Below are positions 44,141-51,469 of a stretch of DNA of 64,000 nt, piece by piece. The stretch lies in NCBI GenBank assembly GCA_017302635.1, contig JAFLCX010000001.1:620001-684000 (forward strand). The letters run 5' to 3'. The notes beneath the pieces were generated by a model that was not told where the DNA came from, made no database searches, and saw only the letters and a program-made list of their open reading frames with translations. The translations under genes and the position numbers were made by a program. The stretch is from Hyphomicrobiales bacterium. GTDB taxonomy: Bacteria > Pseudomonadota > Alphaproteobacteria > Rhizobiales > Beijerinckiaceae. The first letter of the stretch is position 1. Each line of letters starts with the position of its first letter.

Positions 44141-45976
44141 TCAGGCCAGCGGCCTGTCCCAGAAGACCGAGGCTCCCTCATCGGCGCGGCAGACAGCACC
44201 TCTGAAGCCGGCGAACATCTCGCGGCCAAGGCCTTCCTCCGCATCGAGATGGTTCGGAATAGCCGGCATGCGCGCGGCCATTTCGCGCGGATCGACGGCA
44301 ACCTCCAGACGGCCTTCAGCGGAGTCGATCGTGATGATATCACCATCGCGAAGCTTCGAGATCGGGCCGCCCTCCTTGGCTTCCGGCGTGACGTGCAAGG
44401 CGCTGAGCACCTTGCCGGAAGCACCGGAGAGCCGGCCATCGGAGAGAAGCGCCACCCGCAGACCCCGGCTTTCGAGAACACCCAGAGCTGGCATCAGCGA
44501 ATGCAGTTCCGGCATGCCATTCGCCATCGGCCCCTGATTTCGAATGACAATAATCGCGTTCTCATTGATGCCATTGGCCTTGAAGACGGCCTGAAACTGC
44601 TCAGGCGATTCAAACACGCGCGCGGGTGCTGTGAGCGATTGCTTCTCGGGTGCAATCGCCGAAGTCTTCACGATGCCGCGCCCCACCCCGCCTTTGACGA
44701 GCGCGATGCCGCCTGTGGCCTGAAACGGGTTATCCATCGAACGCAGGATGCTCGGCTGGGGAGAGACTTCCGGCGGGTCGCGGTAGACTATCTGGCCATG
44801 TATCATCACTGGCTCGCGGGCATATTGCGCGAGGCCGGGACCAGCGAGCGTCTCGATATCCGCGAAGAGAAGCCCCGCATCGAGCAGTTCGCGCATCACA
44901 AAGGCGAGACCACCCGCCGCATGGAACTGGTTCACATCCGCCGAGCCGTTCGGATAGATGCGGGCCAGCAACGGCACGACACTAGCGAGATCGGCGAAAT
45001 CCTCCCACGAAATTCGCAATCCGGCGGCCCTTGCCATCGCCACCAGATGGATCAGGTGATTGGTCGAGCCTCCGGTCGCGTGCAGGCCGACAATCGCGTT
45101 GATGAACGAACGCGCGTCGAGCCATTCGCCCACCCCCTGCCCGCCCTCAGCTTTCGCGAGCACCAGCCGCACGGCCTCTTTGGTCAGCGCATCTCGTAAC
45201 GGCGTGCCGGGCTGGATGAAAGCTGCGCCGGGCACATGCAGCCCCATGAATTCCATCAGCATCTGGTTGGAATTCGCCGTGCCGTAAAAGGTGCAGGTTC
45301 CCGGAGCGTGATAGCTCTTCATCTCGGCTTCGAGGAGCTTGTCGCGACCCAGCTCACCCGCAGCATAAGCCTGGCGGACACGGCTCTTCTCATCGTTCGA
45401 GAGCCCCGTGGGCATCGGCCCGGCTGGAACGAACGCGACCGGCAGATGGCCGAAACTCAGGGCTCCCATCACGAGGCCCGGCACGATCTTGTCACACACG
45501 CCCAGCATCAGCGCAGCATCGAAGACATTGTGCGAGAGTGAAACGGCTGTCGCCATAGCGATCACATCGCGCGAGAACAGCGACAGTTCCATGCCGGGCT
45601 GACCCTGAGTCACGCCATCGCACATGGCAGGAACGCCGCCAGCCACCTGCGCCGTAGCACCGAGACTGGATGCTGCCGCCTTCAGGATGGTCGGATAGGT
45701 TTCAAGCGGCTGATGCGCCGAGAGCATGTCGTTGAACGAGGTCACGATACCGATATTGGGCGCGGTGCCATTGGCCACGAGTTGCTTCTCATGCGCGCCG
45801 CAGGCGGCCGCAGCATGAGCGAGGTTGCCGCAGGAGAGCTTGCGCCGGGGCGGGTTGCTCGCTCGTGTCCTGCGGATCATCGCGAGGTAGGAGGCGCGGG
45901 TCTCCAGGGATCGCTCCTCGATCCGCGAGCGGACGGCCTCGAGCATGGGAGCAACCGGTTTGCGAGCCGACATCAT
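44141..45976 (-). CDS. edd: Phosphogluconate dehydratase
   Basis: The ATG at 45976, with GAGGAA upstream, gives 611 residues. The IlvD/Edd signatures are strong: CDGVTQGQPGMELSLFSRDV, LSHNVFDAALMLGVCDKIVP, and the late SDGRLSGASGKVLSALHV. The first two carry the cysteines of the 4Fe-4S cluster. The wording matches Edd rather than dihydroxyacid dehydratase (FGHLPVAFVPAGPM). It converts 6-phosphogluconate into 2-keto-3-deoxy-6-phosphogluconate in the Entner-Doudoroff pathway. The aldolase (eda) and zwf are not in the window. Upstream are palindromes that may be operators. Confidence 0.96.
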   Translation of the reverse strand: MMSARKPVAPMLEAVRSRIEERSLETRASYLAMIRRTRASNPPRRKLSCGNLAHAAAACGAHEKQLVANGTAPNIGIVTSFNDMLSAHQPLETYPTILKAAASSLGATAQVAGGVPAMCDGVTQGQPGMELSLFSRDVIAMATAVSLSHNVFDAALMLGVCDKIVPGLVMGALSFGHLPVAFVPAGPMPTGLSNDEKSRVRQAYAAGELGRDKLLEAEMKSYHAPGTCTFYGTANSNQMLMEFMGLHVPGAAFIQPGTPLRDALTKEAVRLVLAKAEGGQGVGEWLDARSFINAIVGLHATGGSTNHLIHLVAMARAAGLRISWEDFADLASVVPLLARIYPNGSADVNQFHAAGGLAFVMRELLDAGLLFADIETLAGPGLAQYAREPVMIHGQIVYRDPPEVSPQPSILRSMDNPFQATGGIALVKGGVGRGIVKTSAIAPEKQSLTAPARVFESPEQFQAVFKANGINENAIIVIRNQGPMANGMPELHSLMPALGVLESRGLRVALLSDGRLSGASGKVLSALHVTPEAKEGGPISKLRDGDIITIDSAEGRLEVAVDPREMAARMPAIPNHLDAEEGLGREMFAGFRGAVCRADEGASVFWDRPLA

Positions 45977-46056
45977 GGCGTTCCTCAACAGATTTATGAT
46001 CCGGGCTCCGTGGAAGTGCCCTTGCACTCATGGCAGGACGCCACGAATGTTTTTAA

Positions 46057-46073
46057 ACTACAAATTTCGTAGT
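46057..46073. promoter_or_regulatory. Palindrome upstream of edd
   Basis: ACTAC-AAATTTC-GTAGT is a 17-base palindrome with one mismatched pair, in the AT-rich promoter region about 80 bases before the edd start. Sugar-acid repressors of the RpiR/HexR or GntR type bind sites of this size, but the exact regulator cannot be named. A 15-base near-repeat (GGACGCCACGAATGT at 46036, GGATGGCACGAATGT at 46126) brackets it. Confidence 0.5.
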
Positions 46074-46178
46074 AAAAACACAAGTACGCAGATTCGAAAT
46101 CCGGATCCCGAATCGATCGCCGTCAGGATGGCACGAATGTGCCGCCGCACTGAGGCGGGATGATACCGCATCGTTTAA

Positions 46179-46196
46179 ATTTGCTAAAATGCAAAT
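46179..46196. promoter_or_regulatory. Second palindrome in the edd/VOC divergent region
   Basis: ATTTGC-TAAAAT-GCAAAT is an inverted repeat with six-base perfect arms. It lies about 100 bases before the VOC gene and 200 before edd, in the most AT-rich part of the divergent region. It is a likely repressor site for one or both genes; the regulator is not encoded next to it. Confidence 0.45.
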
Positions 46197-46293
46197 ATAA
46201 TACGCATTTTTTATTATTGTATTGCGTTGAAGCAAATGACATCTGAGCCGCAAGAGGCTGCGTGATTGCGGCCCGTGACACCAAAGGTGCAGC

Positions 46294-47199
46294 ATGATGA
46301 GCAATGCTCTTTCTCATGAAGTGATCTCGACGCCCGTTCTCACGGTTCCGGTTGAAGCGCTTGAGAGCGAGAAATCGCCGGTCTTCATCCGTTCGGCAAC
46401 GATCGCAACGAGCAATGCCAGGCGGCTTGCCGAGTTCTACACCCGCCGGCTTGGCTTCGAACAGATCTCGGCAGACGCGATGTCAGTGACGCTGGGCGCA
46501 GATGGCGTGGGCTTCCTCAAGCTGGAAACCCGAGCCGATGCAGAACCGTTCGACGCGCGATCGAGCGGGCTCTTTCACATCGCCTACCTCATTCCGGACA
46601 GGGCCGGTCTGGCGCGCTGGTTCATGGCCGCGCGCGCGGCGGGCGTCGCATTCGAAGGCGCCTCGGACCATGCTGTCAGCGAGGCGTTCTACCTGACCGA
46701 CCCCGAGGGCAACGGCATCGAGGTGTATGTCGACCGCGCCCGCGAGAACTGGCCGCGCGATGCAGGCGGATATGCCATGACAACCGGGCCGATGGCCTTG
46801 CGTGAGCTTGTGGTTCATTCCGAAGCGGCGGCCGATATGAGCCCGAGATTGCCAACCGGAACACGCATCGGTCACATCCACCTGCAAACGGGGGATGCCG
46901 AACGCAGTGCCCGTTTCTGGCAGGAGAGATTGGGTGTGGCCGAAACTCATCGGCGGCCTGGCGCGCGCTTTCTGTCCTGGGGCGGATATCACCACCATAT
47001 CGCCCTCAACAATTGGCGCAGCCACGGTTCTGGCCCGCGCAAGGACCGATCTGCCGGGCTTGTGGCAGTCGAATTCGCCGTGCGTGGCGAGGCCGAGCTG
47101 GAGAAACTTGCGACCCAGGCGCATGCGACCAGACCGGATCCGGCATCGTTCGACATGATTGACCCGGATGGTCTTGAACTTCGCTTTCGGGTGATCTGA
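46294..47199 (+). CDS. VOC-family dioxygenase-like protein (CatE-like)
   Basis: The protein has 301 residues and two vicinal-oxygen-chelate modules. The first has FIRSATIATSNARRLAEFYT, FHIAYLIPDR and EGNGIEVYVDR; the second has GHIHLQTGDAERSARFW, SWGGYHHHIALNNWRS and PDGLELRF. The histidine and glutamate ligands of the metal are in the second module, as in CatE-type catechol 2,3-dioxygenases of Bacillus. Real substrate is unknown and glyoxalase-type reactions are possible. It is divergent from edd and upstream of the sugar kinase gene; a shared role is not established. Confidence 0.85.
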   Translation: MMSNALSHEVISTPVLTVPVEALESEKSPVFIRSATIATSNARRLAEFYTRRLGFEQISADAMSVTLGADGVGFLKLETRADAEPFDARSSGLFHIAYLIPDRAGLARWFMAARAAGVAFEGASDHAVSEAFYLTDPEGNGIEVYVDRARENWPRDAGGYAMTTGPMALRELVVHSEAAADMSPRLPTGTRIGHIHLQTGDAERSARFWQERLGVAETHRRPGARFLSWGGYHHHIALNNWRSHGSGPRKDRSAGLVAVEFAVRGEAELEKLATQAHATRPDPASFDMIDPDGLELRFRVI

Positions 47200-47297
47200 T
47201 CAACCAGTGCAGCCGAGGAGGCTTGCACTCGAAGGCAAGATCGTGGAAGAAGGCGGTAACGTTTAATCATCATATGAAAGAGCGGAGCCGCCCCGCC

Positions 47298-48254
47298 ATG
47301 TCCTCGCCTCTCCTTCCACCCCATCCGCGCGCCATCGACATTCTGGCCGTCGGCGAGCCGATGATGGAATTCGCCGAAGTGTCGCGCGAGGGAGAGAGGC
47401 TCTACCTGCCGGGTCACGGTGGCGACACCTCCAACACCGTGATTGCGGCCCAGCGCTCGGGTGCCGCAACCGCCTATTTCACCGCGCTCGGAAAGGATGC
47501 CTTCGGCGACGATTTTTTCCGCCTGTGGCAACAGGAAGGGGTGGATTGCCATGCGGTTCTACGCCGCGAGGATGCCTCGACGGGCATCTATTTCATCACC
47601 TATGGCGCTGACGGACACCAGTTCAACTACTGGCGCAAGGATTCGGCCGCGAGCCGCATAACGGTTGCCGATCTGCCGGCTGACCTGATCGCGCGGTCGC
47701 GTGTGCTGCATGTTTCCGGAATCAGCCAGGCGATTTCCCAGACCTGCGCCGACGCGGTGTTCGAGGCGATCGCGCAGGCGAGAAAGGCCAACACCATCGT
47801 CAGCTACGATACCAATCTGCGGCTGAAGCTCTGGCCGATCGAGCGGGCACGGGCCGTCACCCATGCCGCGATGGCGAAGGCCGATATCGCGCTGCCGGGG
47901 CTTGATGATGCGCAGATCCTGACGCAACGCGACACACCCGAAGCGATCTGCGATTTCTATCTGGGCCTTGGTTGCCGGATCGTGGCACTGACTCTGGGCA
48001 AGAACGGCACTATGGTCGCAACTCGAGAAGAGCGGAGACTGGTTCCGGCCTTTCCGGTCGAGGCGGTGGATGCTTCAGGCGCTGGCGACACGTTCGACGG
48101 CGCCTTCCTCGCCGAATGGCTTCGCATCGGCGATCCCTTCTTGGCCGCGCGCTACGCCAACGGCGCAGCCGCGCTCGCAACACTCGGTCACGGCGCAGTG
48201 GCGCCGATGCCGCATCGCGTGAAGGTCGAGAACTTCATCGCAGAGCGCGACTGA
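47298..48254 (+). CDS. kdgK: PfkB-family sugar kinase, probable 2-keto-3-deoxygluconate kinase
   Basis: The ATG at 47298, ten bases after GGAG, gives 318 residues; an ATG at 47274 is possible. The PfkB signatures are GHGGDTSNTVIAAQRSGA (about 40-57) and the catalytic DASGAGDTFDGAFLAEW (about 257-273), where the second Asp is the base. The region VSYDTNLRLKLWP is typical of KdgK-type kinases. It would phosphorylate 2-keto-3-deoxygluconate into KDPG, the product of Edd, so it fits with edd in sugar-acid catabolism. Other keto-sugar substrates remain possible. Confidence 0.82.
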   Translation: MSSPLLPPHPRAIDILAVGEPMMEFAEVSREGERLYLPGHGGDTSNTVIAAQRSGAATAYFTALGKDAFGDDFFRLWQQEGVDCHAVLRREDASTGIYFITYGADGHQFNYWRKDSAASRITVADLPADLIARSRVLHVSGISQAISQTCADAVFEAIAQARKANTIVSYDTNLRLKLWPIERARAVTHAAMAKADIALPGLDDAQILTQRDTPEAICDFYLGLGCRIVALTLGKNGTMVATREERRLVPAFPVEAVDASGAGDTFDGAFLAEWLRIGDPFLAARYANGAAALATLGHGAVAPMPHRVKVENFIAERD

Positions 48255-48278
48255 AGCCGCTTCCATCGCGCCCGAGAG

Positions 48279-48292
48279 GTTGGTATACCAAC
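48279..48292. promoter_or_regulatory. GntR-type operator candidate between kdgK and mvaB
   Basis: GTTGGTATACCAAC is a perfect 14-base palindrome. Its core TTGGTATACCAA matches the core of sites bound by FadR-subfamily GntR repressors, including UxuR/ExuR of hexuronate catabolism in enterobacteria. It lies 25 bases after kdgK and 95 before the mvaB start. No GntR gene is in the window. Confidence 0.55.
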
Positions 48293-48386
48293 GCCCGGCC
48301 AAAGACATCTTCCCGCTCACGGACATCCGCGCCGTGCCGGGAGGGTGCTCTTGCGAACACAAACTCGACGGGAGAGGCGCACTCAC

Positions 48387-49250
48387 ATGGTCAGACCTTC
48401 GGGCAATCACGTCCGTATTTTTGAGATGAGCCCGCGTGACGGCCTGCAGAATGAGGCACGACTCATCCCGACCAGGGACAAGATATCTCTCGTGGACCAG
48501 CTCTCGGAATGCGGGTTTGATCGCATCGAAGTCACGAGTTTCGTCTCGCCGAGATGGGTGCCGCAGCTCGCGGATGCGGCCGAGGTGATGGCGGGCATCC
48601 GCCGCAAGCCGGGCGTCGGCTACGCGGTGCTCACGCCCAACATGAAGGGCTATGAGGGCGCGCGCGCGGCCAAGGCGGATGAGGTCGCGATTTTTGCCTC
48701 CGCCTCGGAAGGGTTCAGCCAAAAGAACATCAACTGCTCGATCGCCGAAAGCCTCGACCGGTTTGAGCCGATCGTCGCCGCCGCGAAAACCGACGGCATT
48801 CCGGTGCGGGGCTACATCTCCTGCGTCATCGATTGCCCCTATGATGGCCCGACCCCACCCGCGAAAGTGGCCGAGGTCGCCGGTCTGCTTCTGGCAATGG
48901 GCTGCTACGAGGTGGGCCTTGGCGATACGATCGGCAGGGGAACGCCCGAGGCCGTGGCCGCGATGCTGGACGCGGTCATTCCGATTGTCCCGGCGGACAA
49001 GCTCGCAGGGCATTATCACGATACCGGCGGCCGTGCGCTGGAGAACATCAGCGTGAGCCTCGAGAAGGGCTTGCGTGTCTTCGATGCCTCGGTCGGCAAT
49101 CTCGGTGGATGCCCCTACGCACCGGGCGCGAAGGGCAATGTCGATACCCTTGCCGTCGCGCGGATGCTGGCGGACCAGGGATATGAGACCGGGCTCGACC
49201 TCGACCAACTGGAACGGGTCGCGACCTTTGCGCGTGCCCTGCGAGGATGA
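48387..49250 (+). CDS. mvaB: Hydroxymethylglutaryl-CoA lyase
   Basis: The ATG at 48387, with GGGAGAGG upstream, gives 287 residues. The TIM-barrel start IFEMSPRDGLQNEARLIPT carries the catalytic Arg-Asp and a metal ligand. GHYHDTGGRALENI holds the metal-binding histidines. SVGNLGGCPYAPGAKGN, with the catalytic cysteine, is the HMG-CoA lyase signature. The enzyme splits HMG-CoA into acetyl-CoA and acetoacetate in leucine degradation. Its stop overlaps or closely precedes the hydratase gene, so the two are one operon. The carboxylase and isovaleryl-CoA dehydrogenase genes that usually accompany them are missing here. Confidence 0.95.
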   Translation: MVRPSGNHVRIFEMSPRDGLQNEARLIPTRDKISLVDQLSECGFDRIEVTSFVSPRWVPQLADAAEVMAGIRRKPGVGYAVLTPNMKGYEGARAAKADEVAIFASASEGFSQKNINCSIAESLDRFEPIVAAAKTDGIPVRGYISCVIDCPYDGPTPPAKVAEVAGLLLAMGCYEVGLGDTIGRGTPEAVAAMLDAVIPIVPADKLAGHYHDTGGRALENISVSLEKGLRVFDASVGNLGGCPYAPGAKGNVDTLAVARMLADQGYETGLDLDQLERVATFARALRG

Positions 49251-49255
49251 TTCCG

Positions 49256-50041
49256 ATGAGCTTCGAAACGCTTCGCCTCACCTGGGATGATCGCGGCGTC
49301 GCGACGCTGACGCTCAACACACCGGAGAAACACAACGCGCTTTCCGCAAGGATGATCGCGGAACTGACTGAAGCTGCGGCCCGGCTCGATGCAGATCAGA
49401 AAATCCGGGTCGTGATCCTTACGGGCGACGGCGCGAGCTTCTGCGCCGGCGGTGATCTGGGCTGGATGCGCGAGCAGATGAGTGCGAGCCGGGCGACGCG
49501 CATGGCCGAGGCGCGCAAGCTCGCTGAAATGCTTTTTGCCCTCAACACCATGCGCAAGCCGGTGATTGGGCGTGTTCAGGGCAATGCTTTTGGCGGCGGG
49601 GTGGGGATGATCTCGGTTTGCGACACCGCGATCACGGCGACGAGCGCCAAATTCGGCCTCACTGAAACCCGGCTCGGGCTAATCCCGGCGACGATATCGC
49701 CTTATGTCCTCGCGCGCATGGGCGAGGGGCGCGCACGGCGCGTCTTCATGTCCGCGTGCATTTTCGATGCCGAGGAAGCCGTCGAACTGGGGCTCGTTGC
49801 CCGCGTCGTGCCTATGGATGCTCTCGATGCAGCGATCGAGGCCGAGGTGAAACCTTATCTGGCCGCGGCGCCGGGTGCCGTCGCAGCGGCGAAGGCACTC
49901 GCTCGATCGATGGGGCCGCGCATTGACACCGAGGTGATCGACGAAACGATCCGCCGTCTGGCCGATACTTGGGAGCAGGCGGAAGCTATGGAAGGCGTCT
50001 CCGCCTTTTTCGAAAAGCGCAAGGCGAACTGGTCTGCCTGA
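49256..50041 (+). CDS. liuC: Enoyl-CoA hydratase family, probable methylglutaconyl-CoA hydratase
   Basis: The ATG at 49256, eight bases after GAGGA, gives 261 residues; an ATG at 49247 overlapping the lyase stop is possible. Crotonase signatures are SFCAGGDLGWMREQM (oxyanion hole) and GNAFGGGVGMISVCD. AKFGLTETRLGLIPATISPY is the wording of bacterial methylglutaconyl-CoA hydratases (LiuC). This fits the preceding HMG-CoA lyase, since the hydratase makes HMG-CoA in leucine breakdown. Other hydratases of the family cannot be fully excluded. Confidence 0.88.
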   Translation: MSFETLRLTWDDRGVATLTLNTPEKHNALSARMIAELTEAAARLDADQKIRVVILTGDGASFCAGGDLGWMREQMSASRATRMAEARKLAEMLFALNTMRKPVIGRVQGNAFGGGVGMISVCDTAITATSAKFGLTETRLGLIPATISPYVLARMGEGRARRVFMSACIFDAEEAVELGLVARVVPMDALDAAIEAEVKPYLAAAPGAVAAAKALARSMGPRIDTEVIDETIRRLADTWEQAEAMEGVSAFFEKRKANWSA

Positions 50042-50045
50042 TTGC

Positions 50046-51242
50046 TCAGTCTTCGGATGATTTGCAGGGCTGCACGGCGAGGCTATGCCGTCCGGTCAAC
50101 CGCCGTATCCATTCGACATTGCGAAGGGTGCGTCGGGCATAGGCCATGGCAGCATGAGGAACGCCGCGACCGCTTAGCGGCAGATCGAGGTCGAAAAGCG
50201 GGAAAGGTTTCCCGCCAAACCGCATCTTGTATTCGTAGTCGCCGAGCCCAAAATCAAAAATTCGGACACCCTCCGAATGCAGATGGCGCATGATATGCTC
50301 GGTCGCGAGCAGGCCAGGGCACATGGGAGCCCATGCCCCGAAGGCGTTTGCCAGGCGCAAATAAGTCGCGCGATTGCCTGCGCGAACGGCATAATTCAGA
50401 GCAACCGGCTCATCGCCCGAAAACAGCCCGGCCATCACGACCTCACCGGTTTCGATGCCTTTGGCTGCTAGAACCCGGTAGAATTCCGTGAACTCAGCGC
50501 CTGTGATCCGAATATCCTTACCGCGCTGCGCGAGACGGTCTCGCTGCATCCGATCAAGATGCTCAAGCCATTCCAGCGCCTCGGCGCCCGTATTGGCCAC
50601 GGCCATACGCGTATCGGGCTGGCGCAGGAAGCGGCGGCGCGCCTTGGCGAGTTTGTCTCGCATCCGCGGCGAGAGCATTGCCTGATAGCTATCCCATGAC
50701 TCGGGAAGATTGACCTTCCAGCCGTATTGCCGGTTCACCTGCACCAGCCTGTGAGCCAGCAGCGGGTTGGAATGTCCGCCAATTTCGGCCTTCAACCCCT
50801 CGAACCGGAGGAGGTCCGCCGGTGGCAGGACCGATTTCAACTGTGCCCAGACGATTTTCGGAGCAGGCGCCATTCCAGCCAACCGGCGCCGGTGGAAGAT
50901 CGGCCCAAGGTAGTCGCTCACGCCGCAATCCGGAATTTCGATCACCCTGAGGCTCTCTTTCCGGCGCAGCACGAGCGGAAGCGACATCAGCTTCTCGCCA
51001 GACCCATCACGAAAGGTGAGCCAATATCGGCCCATAACATTGTGGCAATCCATGGCCGCAAACCATGCCGACAGCCAATGCCCGCTCTGGAAAACAAGAT
51101 GTTCCGCATGGCCGATGAGGTCGGCGAAATCTGTCCGGGCTGAAATCTCCGTCAGCTCGGCGGAAACAGAAACGGGATCGGCAGCGTTCTTGCCGACCGA
51201 TGGAAGGGCAAACGCCGTTTTCTCCGTCCCCTCGACTACCAT
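50046..51242 (-). CDS. GNAT/CelD-like acyltransferase of the polysaccharide locus
   Basis: The ATG at 51242, with AGGAAGCG upstream, gives 398 residues; a TTG at 51311 is less likely. The C-terminal half contains the CelD/BcsL-type GNAT domain: MRDKLAKARRRFLRQPDTR, RVLAAKGIETGEVVMAGLFS, VALNYAVRAGNRATYL, and FDFGLGDYEYKMRFG near the end. Proteins of this group acylate sugars or cell-wall precursors. It is divergent from the Wzz-like gene, with 227 bases between, which probably hold promoters for both. A role in modifying the polysaccharide is inferred from position. Confidence 0.82.
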   Translation of the reverse strand: MVVEGTEKTAFALPSVGKNAADPVSVSAELTEISARTDFADLIGHAEHLVFQSGHWLSAWFAAMDCHNVMGRYWLTFRDGSGEKLMSLPLVLRRKESLRVIEIPDCGVSDYLGPIFHRRRLAGMAPAPKIVWAQLKSVLPPADLLRFEGLKAEIGGHSNPLLAHRLVQVNRQYGWKVNLPESWDSYQAMLSPRMRDKLAKARRRFLRQPDTRMAVANTGAEALEWLEHLDRMQRDRLAQRGKDIRITGAEFTEFYRVLAAKGIETGEVVMAGLFSGDEPVALNYAVRAGNRATYLRLANAFGAWAPMCPGLLATEHIMRHLHSEGVRIFDFGLGDYEYKMRFGGKPFPLFDLDLPLSGRGVPHAAMAYARRTLRNVEWIRRLTGRHSLAVQPCKSSED

Positions 51243-51469
51243 AAAACGCTTCCTGCCCGGCAATCGCGCCCGAAGCGGCAGACATGGCGCGAAATGGTCA
51301 AGTTTCGGCAAAAACGGCGCGAAACAGCCTGTCCGAATGTCCGTCTGCTCGAAACATGGTGAACGATTCGTAAAGGATCATCTGCAAGGATCAGTCCCGA
51401 TTCGGATCGGTTGATCATCGCGCGCGCCTCGCGCGCCGGAGGACCGATCAGCTCTGGAATTGCAGCAGA

